Shown: positions 1-11,032, counted from the stretch's first letter. The stretch: DNA of 64,000 nucleotides from Deuterostichococcus epilithicus (GCA_033439295.1 JAVTLE010000023.1:1655484-1719483), one strand, 5' to 3'. Notes: generated by a model not told the origin, from the letters alone. Translations and numbers: made by a program.

Positions 1-1246
1 CCTTGAGAATGGCCGCTATGCCATGCGGCGGCGCATAGAAGATCAGCGTGGAGGTCTCGCCTGCGACGGCGACATGACAGAGCTTGCAATCTGTGTGCAT
101 CTACATCGAGCGTACAGAGACGTTAATTTGCAAGTGATACTCGAAGCTCAACGCTGCAGCGTCGGAGCCATTACCTGCTAGCTCCTGAAGCTTTTTGCGC
201 CTTGCGCCCGACTTCGGCGGCAAGAAGCCCACGAATCGAAAGTCGTCCGCGGGCAGGCCGGAGGCGACGAGCGCGGACACGGCGGCAGAGGGGCCCGGCA
301 ACGGAATCACCCGGTGGCCGGCTTCAATGGCCGCCCTGATAATATGCCCACCGGGGTCACTGATGGTTGGCATGCCTGCGGAGCAGGTGAGGACGGTGGG
401 CATGAGCTCTGGATCGAGGTCCTGGGGCCATTCACTACAGCTGAACGCTGACTTGCAGAGCAGGAGACAGCACGAAGCCTTGCCAGCGTCTGAAACCAGT
501 GCCAGAGACGCGCCCATCTCGAGCTGCTGCAGAACCTGCGCACAGAAACATCCCGTCAGTCATGGTACCAAAGCTCTCGAGCTGCCGCTACTAGGAGGAG
601 CAATTCGGACGCATACGCTAGTTTCTGTGTTTGAGAAAGGCTGCCGCCGTACTTGAACTATGCGGCCTCGCTCGTTGTGCTCGTGCAGGCTCAGCAGCGG
701 CGTCCGGATGCCATAGTGCACCAGCAACCGCCGCGTGTGTCGGGTGTCCTCGGCCAGCACCGTGGAAACCTGCTGCAGGACCCGAATTGCGCGCAGCGTG
801 ATGTCCTCGAGGTTCCCTGCGATGTGCACCAGGCACTTGACGTCAAGAGGCAGCAGCGGCATCCAGCGAGCGTGAGGTCTCCGCATGGATCCTCATGGGT
901 CCTCGGCGAGCGGTCCTGAAATCTCAGGATCATTGCTGTACCTCAGGAACCCGTGATGCTCTCAGATGCTCGTACCGATGGGAGTGGGCACGATGTGGAG
1001 CCCGGCGTCAAGCGTCTGCGTGCTGCGGCCGGTAAGAAATGCAGCCAGGTTGCCAGCAGGCGGGTTATTCTCTTTTGAAGCGTCTGCCTGCTGTGATGCA
1101 ACTTCGCCAAGCGCAGCACTTGCCAGTACGCGTGTCTGGCAGCGTCTGGCAGCAACACCGGCCGCTCGCTGACATGCGGCGGCGGCAGGTGCCGGCCTCA
1201 GCCATGCAGTGCTCGGCATGAGCTTGGCGCTGAGGTTTCCGAGCAT
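1..1246 (-). CDS. rsmI: RsmI-like 16S rRNA 2'-O-ribose methyltransferase, plastid-targeted, partial
   Basis: This enzyme family uses SAM to methylate the 2'-OH of C1402 in the decoding centre of bacterial-type small-subunit rRNA, so the likely substrate here is plastid 16S rRNA. Exons read on the minus strand are 1246-976, 816-653, 535-484, 375-175 and 60 to beyond base 1; phases agree throughout. Family landmarks appear in order: VPTPIGNLEDITLRA, AEDTRHTRRLL, LHEHNERGR, LALVSDAG, ISDPGGHIIRAA, PLPGPSAAVSAL and GFLPPKSGARRK. The roughly 80 residues before the catalytic domain are rich in Ala, Arg and Ser and look like a plastid transit peptide. I chose the ATG at 1246 because it opens that peptide. 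The intron after exon 3 seems to use a GC donor (G|GCAAGG). The gene runs off the left edge, so the C-terminus is missing. Family assignment is secure; plastid location is inferred. Confidence 0.9.
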
Positions 1247-1499
1247 CACTTGCAAGCGAGTGAGACGGCAGACGTGAACTAAATGTCAGGGCGAGCTTCC
1301 GGAGCGGCCCAAATGCCTCCGGGGCCCGCAGCAAGCAAGACAAATTCATGCATTCGCGCGAGTCGACTACTGTATCAGTTCAGACCGTCAAAACCCACAC
1401 CTTCTAGGTCGTCTTTGGCCAATCGACTGCAACCCCCAAAAAGCTTGCAACGTCAACGCGACGATCGGCGTGTGCATGAGCGGGTAGCTGCAGGGTTCG
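1247..1499. promoter_or_regulatory. Divergent intergenic region, RsmI-like / TIM50
   Basis: About 250 bp separate the start codons of two divergent genes, so both core promoters and 5' UTRs should lie here. I see no TATA box or other clear element. Confidence 0.4.
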
Positions 1500-4052
1500 A
1501 TGTTGCGTGGCGCCCTGCACGGCTGGCGTTCCGCCCAGCGAGCACTCCTGCAAGATGCACAGCGTTCCAGCTGCGGGGTTCGCCTCCTCAGGTAAGCCAG
1601 ACATGTTTTTGATGCGCCAGGACGCCACCCTACAGCCGCGGCTGCCTGCGAATCAAAGACTACCCGCTTGATGTCACTGACGCCGTATTTGTCCTGTCAA
1701 ATCGATTTCCATTGCCTCCGCAGTGATGCAACAACCAGCAGCGGCAGCGGCGCCGCCGCCACTGCGGCGTCGACAGCAAACGTGCCGCGGCAGGCAGCTG
1801 CGGCCAGCGGCACCTCCCCAGAGGCCAAGCGGCTCTTTGAGAAGGTCGTGGCAGCCGAGCAGCGCGCAGAGCACGAGGTACCGGAGGCGCTGCCGCCGCC
1901 CAGCACGGCTGGCCGCGTCGCTGCAGCGATAGGCAACACGATATTGCTGGGCGGCCTGGGGGCGGCCGCCTTCTTTGGCTACTACACATATCGGTACTCG
2001 CCGGACGACGTCGACGCCATGATCGAAGCGCGGTCGCAGCCAGAGGCAGCTGGCCCCGGCAATCAGGTGACGGGCGAGCTTACATGGTTTGGTCTTGTCA
2101 TGTGGGAGAGGCAGTTGTGCGTGATGCCGTGACATTGACATTACGGCTCGCGGGTTTATGTCTGCTGCCGCTGCTGCTACAGGCGTGGACGTCCGTCATG
2201 AGCTACTACGTAGACAAGCGGCGGCATTTTGAGTCGGAGATCAAAAAGTATTCGGATCCACCGTCCGACGCGCTGCTGCCGGAGCTGCCGCCGCACGCCA
2301 GGTGCGCAGCAGCGACTCCGTATGCATGTAAAGCACAGGAGGCTCCGCGAACATGCCCGAGTCACAAGTGCATCCACCCATGGCGGCAATGGCGTCATGA
2401 AAGGGACCAGTAAAGCCTCCTCCAGCATGGATCGTAGCTCCGTCAGGCTCGACCCAGACACGCCTTCCTCATGTCCTTTGGGGCTTCCTCAATCCATTTC
2501 GTCCCGAGCACTTCCGCCAAGCCCCTTTCGGCAAACCCACACGTAGGCACGTGCGCACGCTGGTGCTGGACCTGGACAACACGCTGGTGCACTCCGACTG
2601 GAGCCGCGCCCGCGGCTGGCGCACCTTCAAGCGCCCGGGTGCTGAGGACTTCCTGCGCTCCATGAGCCAGTTCTACGAGGTGGTGGTGTACACCTCGCAG
2701 CTGCCCACCTATGCGGACCCAATACTGGACCGCCTGGACCCGAGCCGCTACGTCGCCTACCGGTGCGGTTTTCAGCAGCGCCAGAACCACGTTGAACCTT
2801 CTGGTCCATTCAGACGGGTCAGGTAGGCCAGGTGGCCGCGGGTCAGACAGGCCAGGTGGGCCGCTTCTGTGCATTGTCGGCATGTGCCCTGTTCATGAAG
2901 CCCAGCCTTTGCTTCAAGCTCGTCAAGGGTACCTTTGACACCTTGCGACCCCGCCGCAACTGGGGCTAGTTTCTAGTCACTGTCCCCGCAACGATGAAGA
3001 CGAACTTCGAAGCGCGAGCGGGTGGAATTTATCAAGCGGGGTCGGTCAAGCGTACAGGCAATCAGCAAAAACAGGTCAACCAAGCAGGGTTTCAGGCTGA
3101 CAGAAGGTGGTCTATGCGCGTAACGACACTGGCCCATGAAACCTGAGGAGAAGCTACTCCTAGTCCAGCTTGCCGGGCCAACACCCTGAGCCTGGATGTG
3201 CCGCCCCGCCCCGCAGGCTGTGCAGAGACTAAGTGCAGTACAAGGACGGGAAGCACGCACGGGCCTGTCCAAGCTGACCCTCAAATCTTTAAGCTCTAAG
3301 CAGTGCGCCAACCTGAACAGTGCGCCGTTTTGCCCGCAGGCTGTACCGGGACTCCACGCAGTACAAGGACGGCAAGCACGTGCGGGACCTGTCCAAGCTG
3401 AATCGGGACCTGAGCAATGTGCTGCTCATCACCGCCGACCCAGACGCCTACTACCTCCAGCCGGATAACGCCATCAAGGTGCGGGCCGCGCGCCAGCTGG
3501 CGTGGTACGCCTATTGTCTGCCTGCAGATCGCTGTCTGCCTGCGCACAGCTGTACTGATCCACGACAGGCGGCGCGCTCAGCTGCCATATGAGGTGCGAG
3601 TCAGGGCTCTGCCAGTATGGCTGCTGGAGGCGGCACCGGCAAGGGGCTTGCATATTCAACCCAAAGCACACTCGTGCCAACAGTGCTTCTTGATTATGCT
3701 GGTCACCCTGAACTCTAAACCCGCAGCTGGAGCCGTGGAAGGCGGAAGCGGAGGACGCTGAGCTGAAGCGACACCCCGTGCTGACGATGAAGCTCCCCGC
3801 AGCACCCCAAACCCTGAACCCTGACACCCGCAGCTGGAGCCGTGGAAGCTGGAGTCGGAGGACACCAAGCTGCTGGACCTGATCCCCTTCCTGGAGGCGG
3901 TGGTGCGGACAGGGGTGCCCGACGTACGCTCCGTCATCAAGAGCTACGAGGGCGAGGACATCCCGGTCGCCTTCCGGGAGCGCATGTCGCGGCTGCAGTC
4001 GCAGACCAAGGCCAAGAAGGGCTTCCTCGGTTTCGGCGGCGGCCGGTCGTGA
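1500..4052 (+). CDS. TIM50: TIM50, mitochondrial presequence translocase receptor
   Basis: TIM50 is the inner-membrane receptor that passes presequence proteins from TOM to the TIM23 channel. Exons 1500-1591, 1724-2066, 2183-2301, 2547-2762, 3340-3478 and 3834-4052 join in phase to 375 residues. The first 31 residues ([17 protein letters not shown]...) form a basic amphipathic presequence. A membrane segment lies near 98-118, then the FCP1/NIF-like domain with [15 protein letters not shown] near 189-203, [14 protein letters not shown], and the conserved tail ([22 protein letters not shown]). The start at 1500 is chosen because it gives the presequence and exon 1 ends at a good donor (AG|GTAAGC). 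Unlike many TIM50s this one keeps a complete-looking DxDxT motif (DLDNT). Introns 4 and 5 each hold a decayed copy of the start of the next exon. Confidence 0.95.
3210..3279 (+). repeat. Decayed copy of TIM50 exon 5 start, inside intron 4
   Basis: This stretch matches the acceptor and first 60 or so bases of exon 5 (from 3333), including CCCGCAG and CAGTACAAGGACGG, with about a dozen substitutions and one deletion by eye. It sits 123 bp upstream of the real exon. Read in the exon frame it hits a TAA within five codons, so it is dead as an exon. Confidence 0.9.
3704..3769 (+). repeat. Decayed copy of TIM50 exon 6 start, inside intron 5
   Basis: The copy matches 3810-3878: intronic ACCCTGAA, the CCCGCAG acceptor and CTGGAGCCGTGGAAG are all repeated, 107 bp upstream of the true acceptor. 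The unit therefore includes intron, splice site and exon. Use of this acceptor would shift the frame (107 is not a multiple of 3). Confidence 0.9.
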
Positions 4053-4844
4053 GGCTACTATGCCGAGTGGTGGTGGAAGTGGCAGGTGTGCGCGCAGGAC
4101 TGTGGCTGTGGCCGCGCCGCAGCAAGTGCGCAGCGTCGGGCCGATGCAGCGTGCAGCCTGGATGTCTGCGTCCGCGCAGGCGGCGCCCAGAACGATGAGC
4201 CCATCAGCGCATGAGCTTGCGAGCTCCTGCATGGCGCCTGTGTCTGGCGCAGACGTAGTGCACAGGGCGGGCTTGCCATACCCCGCAGCAGAGATGTGTG
4301 CTTCGAGCGTGTGTCGTGAACCATCAGCGACCCGTTGTGCAGCAGCACGCAGTGCATATCCAGCATCGAACGACTTTTCCAGCGACGAGGCTCGCCGCAG
4401 TCAGGTTGTCGCAGCGCTCTTCAATTGCAGGTGCCAGTACGCCATGCGCGTGGCTGGGCTGGATGCAGTCACGCATCCAACTGGATCTTGTGCAAGCAAG
4501 TGGGTCCTGAGCAAGCAAGTGTCTGTCTCCCTGAGCCGTCTGCAGCCGTCTCCATGTGGCACAGTTTTCATGCTGAGCCTCAAGGGTTTACCAAACTGCC
4601 CGCCCTGCAGCATTGCCAACTGCAGTGGCAGCCACGCCCGATCCAACCAAAGTCGCCTGCTCCAGGACCCCTCTACCTGCTGCGTGGTGCTGAAGCCTCT
4701 CAGCGTGCCTTTGAACAAACGCTGACTCAGTATTGGCCGGCCACCTGTGAAATATTTTCACTCACATTTTTCGGCAGCGGACAGCAAACAGCTGGCACCG
4801 CGATGCGAGCCGCGTAGAAAGTTGCACCTTTCTGATCATACAGC
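4053..4844. other. Intergenic region between TIM50 and SMU1
   Basis: About 790 bp between two same-strand genes. It should hold the TIM50 3' UTR and SMU1 promoter. The long frames here match nothing I recognise, and I found no TGTAA signal. Confidence 0.5.
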
Positions 4845-7800
4845 ATGAGTCTGGAGATCGAGGCTACAGAGTGAGTCGACTTGTTTTCACTGTTGAACGT
4901 CGATCAGGCCTGCACAAACTCCAGTCCTAGCAACACTGACATCTGTGTCGCCCTGGTGGCAGTGTCATCAAGATTATTCTGCAGTTTTGCAAGGAGAACG
5001 CGCTGCTGGAGTCCTTCAACACCATTCAGGTGAGCGCGGCGTCGCGGTCGCATGTTGCCACTGCCGGACAATGTGATGCACAGCCATTCAGATGTCACGC
5101 TGTCGTGCTGCGCAGAATGAGTGCCAGGTGTCGCTGAACACGGTGGACAGTATCGAGGGCTTCACCTCAGACATCAATCACGGCCGCTGGGATGTGGTGC
5201 TGCCGCAAGTCGCAAACCTCAAGCTGCCACGCAATGTGCTGGAGGAACTCTATGAGCAGGTGAGGAGGACTGCGCACGATGAAACACTCCTTCCCGTGTC
5301 TGCTGAGGATGAAGAGCCGACGCGCGACGGCAGTGATTTGCGCCAGGCATGCTGCCTGATGGCTGCCGCCGTGGCCAGGGGAGCATGCCGGCAGTTAAAC
5401 ACGCCGCGTGTGATGCCGAAGGACGCGAGTCTCGACAGGGTGTTTCTTCCTGCCTTGATGGACTGATGCATAGAGGCAGCGTGCAAGCGGTTGCAAAGCG
5501 GCCGCCCAGTGATGGCTGCGCGCCACATGCACACGGCGGCACCTGCATCGCTGCAGTGAAGATATGCAAGCTGCTCGGGGCGCGCGCATGCTGCCAGCCG
5601 CGATTTTGCCGGAAAACATGCCTCCGGTGCTGAGAGCCTGGGTCTGCAGCTGACGGATGCCGGGCTGGTGGACGCCTGGCATGTGCCACACTGAAGCTTG
5701 AGCTGTATATGTGAAGAGCGCATTTGATATGACCTGGAACCTATTTGTTGACTGCAGGTGGTGCTGGAGATGATAGAGCTGCGGGAGATCGACACGGCGC
5801 GCGCGATGCTGAAGCAGACACAGGTGTTCACCCGCATGAAGGCGGAGGACCCGGAGCGCTGCAACCGGCTAGAGTCGCTGTGCACCCGCACCTACTTCGA
5901 CGTCAAGTCCGTTCTTTTCTCTTCTGGGATCGCTGCCGCGGCGCTGCGCACTGCCTGCACGTTGTTCAATGCCTCTACATTCGGCTAGAGCTCCCGCGTA
6001 CTCAAATGTACTTCTGACCTACCTCGATATCAAGCAAATCGTGCCTGTTTCGAGGGCACCCTGCTGTGGCAGTCTGCAATGCCCACGCACCGTGTAACGC
6101 CTAAATCAGCCTGCGAGCAGCTGGGCATGGCATCCAGGCTCTGTCAGAGCCGCATGGCATGCGCAGGCGCCATACATCGAGAATCCGATGCAGCACTGCG
6201 GGGAGGCGAGCTGCCAAAAATTTATACAAATGCCTGGTCGCAGGGAGGTGTATGGTGCGGTGCCGAAGGACAAGCGGCGGGCGCACATAGCACACGCGCT
6301 GTCGGGTGAAGTGTCCATGGTGCCGCCGTCGCGCCTCATGGCGCTCATTGGCCAGGCGCTCAAGTGGTGCGGCGCCTTTCGCTGCCTGTGCTGTAATCGC
6401 TGCTGCTCCATGGCCTTCCAATGCAGCCTGCTGACTTGCCGACCTGCTGGCGCACACAAGTCCTGGGCATGTCGCTTCGAACAAGCTCACACAAGGTTGT
6501 TGTCTGACGGCCCTGATGCTGGCTGTGCGCAGGCAGCAGCACCAGGGGCTGCTGCCGCCGGGCACGGCGTTCGACTTGTTTCGGGGCACGGCAGCAGGCA
6601 AGCGGGACGAGGTCGAACGTTATCCCACCGCCCTCGACCGAAGCCTCAAGTTCGGCAAAAAGAGTCACTCCGAGGTGGCTGGCTTGCCCGGCTCTAGTTC
6701 CTAGGCCCGTGGGGCTCTGCCTGTCCCCAAGAGGCACATCTCGAATGTGCCGTTCCTGGCCGAGGAAGAGGAGGACTCCAACAGGACCAACAGAGCTGGT
6801 CTGACAGAAAGTCACGTGAGACATGCTGTGTCCTGCAGGTTGCGAGATTCTCGCCGGATGGGCAAATGTTGGTCACTGGCAGCGTTGACGGCTTCATCGA
6901 GGTGCGCGCGCTGTGATGCCTGATTCCCTCAGATTGCGTCCCTCAGGAGTTGTTCCAGGGCCGAGCTTTCTGCCGAAACATGGACCGAATGTTAGAGTTG
7001 AGGCGCCTCCACATGAAATCAGGCTGTTGACTGAAATTAGGCTTGTCTTCCTTTCTTGGCCGGCCTCAGGTGTGGAACCCGCTGACGAGGCCGCCAAAGA
7101 AGGACCTGCCGCACAGATTTACCATGCACATGTTCAGCCATGGGATGTACTACCGACCAAACCAATCATCGTTGCCTGCCGCACAGGTGTGGGACCCGCT
7201 GACGGGCAAGCTCAAAAAGGACCTGTTGTACCAGGCGGAGGAGGCATTTATGATGCACGACAGCGCGGTGTTGGCGCTCGCCTTCTCCCGTGACTCCGAG
7301 GTCCTCGCCTCCGCCTCGCAGGACGGCAAGATCAAGGTGCCGCTTGACGGACCCCCCGCTGTATCTCCTTTGTATCACCCTTCACCTGCGCTGAGCTGCG
7401 GCATCTGCAGTACCCTCCATCGAGATGCGAAACCTGCAGTGACACTTTAGGCGACATCCTGCAGATTCAGGGCCGATAGACACGCCGTGCTGACAGGATA
7501 CCTGCGGTGCTCGAGCAAGGGCAGGCTCTCGGGCTATATTCCGAAGAGTTATATCGCGTTTCAAACACGTGGCCGCACCCGCGCATGCAGGTGTGGAAGG
7601 TGCGGACGGGGCAGTGCCTGCGGCGGTACGAGAAGCCGCACACGCAGGGCATCACCAGCCTCGCCTTCTCCCGCGACGGCTCCCACATACTGTCCGCCTC
7701 CTACGACGGCCTCGTGCGGTGAGCCTCAGCAAACCTGAGTACGGTTGGAAGTCCAGGCAAGGACTGCACTGAGGACACCAGGAGTCGGTGCGATGCCATA

Positions 7801-9060
7801 TCGCTGCGAGCAGGGAGGCGCACTGTGCCGTCATTCACCTGTTTCAACGGTGCCAGGCAGCAAAGGCGGTCATCCATCGTGCATTGCACACCCAGATGGG
7901 GCAGTCCCACTGCAGAAGGGACCTCTTCATGATGTGTTACCCCCATGCGCATTGCAGGGTGCATGGCCTCAAGTCGGGGAAGATGCTGAAGGAGTTCCGG
8001 GGCCACACCTCGTACGTGAATGACGCGATCTACTCCGCAGATGGCAGCCAGGTCATTGATGTTTGACCTGACCATTCACACCCCCTGAATCAAGCTGCCG
8101 AGTCCGCATGGAGCATGCTTGGTTTCTGCTGGAGGTATGAAAACTCTGTCGACCGTCCTGCGATGCTGATGGCCACCTGTGTGTGTGGGGCTGCAGGTCA
8201 TCACCGCGTCATCCGACGCCACAGTGCGCGTGTGGGACTCGAAGAGCTGCGACTGCATCACCATCTTCAAGTGCGCTGCCTGCAGTGCCTGCTGCTCCCT
8301 TTCCCATGCCTCGGATGCGTGCCATAGGCCATATTTTTATTGGCTCGTTGCCCATTACTGTGCCGAGCTTCGCTGGAGTAGGCAACGTCTGCTCCACCAA
8401 CTCACAAAGACTGACGCAGGACGAACGCTGCCGCGCAGGCCCCCGCAGGTGGCAAGCGGCTCGGAGCAGTCGGTAAACAGCGTGCACGTGAACCCGCAAA
8501 ACGCGGATCAGATCGTGGTGTGCAGCCGCGCGCCCACCGCGCACATCATGACGCTGCAGGGGCAGGTCGTCAAGACCTTCCAGTCGGGTGGGAGTTCCTC
8601 CTTGACGCCGGCGCAATACAAGAGTGCATTTTGATGGCTGGCTGCCCCTCTGCATGTGCAATTGAAGATCATACCTCTGCAGCCACCTGCGCGCTGATGT
8701 CTCAGCTGCACAGCTGGGGTGACAGCGCTGATCAGTCTGAGCAGACACAAGATGCCCACTGCCCATTCTGTGCGAGTCCCTGCTCATTCCAAGCTTCTGC
8801 AGGCTCACCACCAGGTCTCACGCCGCGCAGGCAAGCGGGAGGGCGGCAACTTCGTGGCGGCGGTGCTGTCGCCGCGCGGCGAGTGGCTGTACTGCCTGGG
8901 CGAGGATAACACCCTGTACTGCTTCGGGGTGGCCTCAGGGAAGCTGGAGCACCTGATGCCGGTGGCGGAAGCGGGCGCCATTGGCCTGGCGCACCATCCG
9001 CACCGCAACCAGGTCGCAACGTACGCCGACGAGGGCATGCTGCAGCTGTGGACCGCCTGA
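4845..9060 (+). CDS. SMU1: SMU1, LisH-CTLH-WD40 spliceosome protein
   Basis: SMU1 works with RED/IK in the precursor B spliceosome and influences splice-site choice. Thirteen exons join in phase to 511 residues (human about 513): 4845-4870, 4963-5029, 5116-5259, 5758-5906, 6244-6363, 6533-6674, 6839-6901, 7187-7336, 7591-7718, 7958-8051, 8197-8270, 8439-8587, 8831-9060. The N-terminus has a LisH ([17 protein letters not shown]) and CTLH region ([25 protein letters not shown]). The linker holds [19 protein letters not shown] and [10 protein letters not shown] seven-bladed WD40 domain begins at [18 protein letters not shown] and ends IATYADEG-like in [12 protein letters not shown]. Similarity to the animal protein is clear along the whole length. 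Intron 7 carries an in-frame copy of the start of exon 8. Confidence 0.97.
7066..7110 (+). repeat. Copy of SMU1 exon 8 start with acceptor, inside intron 7
   Basis: CAGGTGTGGAACCCGCTGACG here parallels the real exon 8 start at 7187 (GTGTGGGACCCGCTGACG), and AAGGACCTG follows in both. The spacing is 117 bp, exactly 39 codons, and the stretch between the two acceptors has no stop in the SMU1 frame. Confidence 0.9.
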
Positions 9061-9148
9061 GTGGGGTTTGCAGTGGCAATTGTGTAGCTCTAACACATCG
9101 GATCTGGGCCTGAGTTGTGGCTGAGACATGGTCTCGTTGTCGGCTATC

Positions 9149-9153
9149 TTACA
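9149..9153 (-). terminator. Candidate TGTAA poly(A) signal, thioredoxin-like gene
   Basis: TGTAA on the minus strand lies about 82 nt past the stop at 9235. TGTAA is the usual green-algal poly(A) signal. Confidence 0.45.
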
Positions 9154-9173
9154 CTGCGCTTGGCGTCTAGATA

Positions 9174-9178
9174 TGTAA
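9174..9178 (+). terminator. Candidate TGTAA poly(A) signal, SMU1
   Basis: TGTAA lies 114 nt past the SMU1 stop. It sits downstream of the signal of the converging gene, so the two 3' UTRs should overlap. Confidence 0.5.
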
Positions 9179-9234
9179 CAACCCGACCAAACCATGAGTC
9201 AAACCAACAGCACAGGTCCATCACAAGGGAAACG

Positions 9235-10757
9235 TCAAAAATTGCCGTGCTCGTCGGTGCCATCCGATTGGGCAGGGGCGGCTGCCTGCACGTGCTCATG
9301 CACGTATCGGCGCCCGCAGAGCGTGCACGGCTCGTCCCAGTCCTCTGCCTCGCTGTCCTGCAGCCACACAGCGACAAGATGCCGAGCTTGAGCCGTTGAC
9401 TGACTGTCGCTTGCAACGAGTATTTCTAGAACAGTCACACTTCCAGCAGCAAAACCCAGTCGCCCTGCTCACCTCGCTGTCACGTTCTGCTGCCGGCTGT
9501 GGAAGGCTGCTGTTGCTGTTGGCCGGTAATACGCCAGCTTGCACGAGCCAGGCGACGACTGCATGGCTGTCCAGGCGGTCGGTGGCGCCTATGAATGCCT
9601 CATGCGGCCCAGCCGCAACAGGCTTGCTGCTGCGCAAGCACACCAGGCCTGCAGCCAAGCACAGCAATGCATGAAGATGCACACATTTCGTTGGTGAGAG
9701 GCGGGCAGCATCCCATATTCGAAACCTTGCACATGCGCAGCTGACCTGGGCCGGGCATGCGGCAGTGCCGCGCCAGCGGCGAGTGGCTGTCGAAGGGCGC
9801 CCTGATGAACAGCGTCTGCATGTGGGTATGTGCCAGCGTCTGCAGCAGCTGGTCGACTGCCTCCGCTGCCTGTGAAAGAGAGCGTACAGAGTGAAGACGT
9901 GTGCAGGATCGAAGCCTGCCAATGGTCTCCAGCCATGCTAAATACGGCGATTGTCACAATACGCTGGTTGGTTTCACCTGTGAGGCGCCGGCCGGCAGAT
10001 GGCACACACAAAAGTTGGCCAGCTTCACAAGCGCCTGCAACAGCAGCAGAATTCGTCACGGGTCCTGTAATCATAGCTTTGCACTAATCAGGCGCATGAT
10101 TTGGGAACAGCACGGCAGATAGGATGACTGCTGCAGGCATGGTCGCAGTCCACAGCCAATGAGGCGAGCCGCACCAGCGCGTCACTCTCCGGGACCTGGT
10201 GCAGGATGCCATACTGCAGCGCTGCAGCATCCCGCTGCTGCGCGGCTGCGTTGCGCAGCTGGCGCATCCGTTGCTCCCGCAGCAGCTGCAGTTCTGCAGC
10301 CGCAACACATGAGCCTTGGGCATCCTTGCACATCATAACATGGCAACAGCTCCTTAAGCTCCATACACTCAGTAAACTTCACTGTTAGTGTTGTTTGGAT
10401 GTCCCACCTGAGGTCTGGCAGCAGGCGTCGGTGCCGTGGTGCTCGCAGCAGACATCATACGGGTCAGCGGGGGAGGCGTCGGTGTTCAAGACATGCTGCG
10501 CCAAATCGATGCGCCCTGTCGTCCTGTCGTGCTGCCGCAGCTGGGCTGCGATGCTTGCAGAATTGGCCTGCTGCAGGAGGTCCCGCCTGCGTGTGCACCA
10601 GGGACAGGGCATGGCTGCGAGGCTGCCGCATGCTCCGCCGTGCGAACAAGTCCGAGGCGCACAGGGCATTCACTCACCTGCAGCAGTCTTCGAGGGCGGG
10701 GTCATTGGCCGCATCCCTCAAGTCGTCTGCATTGATTCGATGGTCGCAGCAGGCCAT
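9235..10757 (-). CDS. Thioredoxin-like (phosducin-like/TXNDC9-type) protein with cysteine clusters
   Basis: Seven minus-strand exons join in phase to 292 residues: 10757-10678, 10586-10408, 10314-10175, 10034-9978, 9869-9746, 9648-9473, 9357-9235. The middle resembles phosducin-like/TXNDC9 proteins: a charged helix (LREQRMRQLRNAAAQQRD), then GILHQVPESDAL, a buried strand (ANFCVCHLP), TLFIRAPF and GATDRLDSHAVVAWLVQAG. Such proteins act as co-chaperones of the CCT chaperonin; that role is inferred here. There is no redox CxxC. Odd additions are cysteine-rich patches near the N-terminus (CCDH, EDCC, DVCCEHH, ACC) and a final CTLCGRRYVHEH, which could bind zinc. Two junctions show exon-edge repeats: GACAGCGAGG ends exon 6 and begins exon 7, and GCGCTGGTG/GCGCTTGTG flank intron 3. 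Gene structure is good; the family call is moderate. Confidence 0.65.
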
Positions 10758-11032
10758 GCTGTGGAGTTCTGCTGCGTTGCGCTGCAACCTGACGGAGAAG
10801 CGAGCTCGACTTGTGGCGAACGACGTTTCGACTCAGGGAGCTGTCCGAGCTGATAACAATGGACTATGGTACTGTAATGTCTGATCGCGGAAAGAGCGAA
10901 GGATCATATGCTACTCCAGAGGCTGGAGCTGTGTTGTGAAAATGCAGGGTTTTCGGTGGACAATGATAGGAAGCTGGCCTCGCAAGCGTCATTCTCCTTT
11001 CGCAGCGCCGGACAGCGCCTCGTTGGTCCACT
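10758..11032. promoter_or_regulatory. Divergent intergenic region, thioredoxin-like / SR factor
   Basis: 275 bp between two start codons on opposite strands; it should contain both promoters. No recognisable motif stands out. Confidence 0.4.

Noticed and set aside
195-656. Plus-strand frame of 153 codons opposite the RsmI-like gene
   Set aside because: It is the antisense shadow of confirmed exons and has no recognisable domain.
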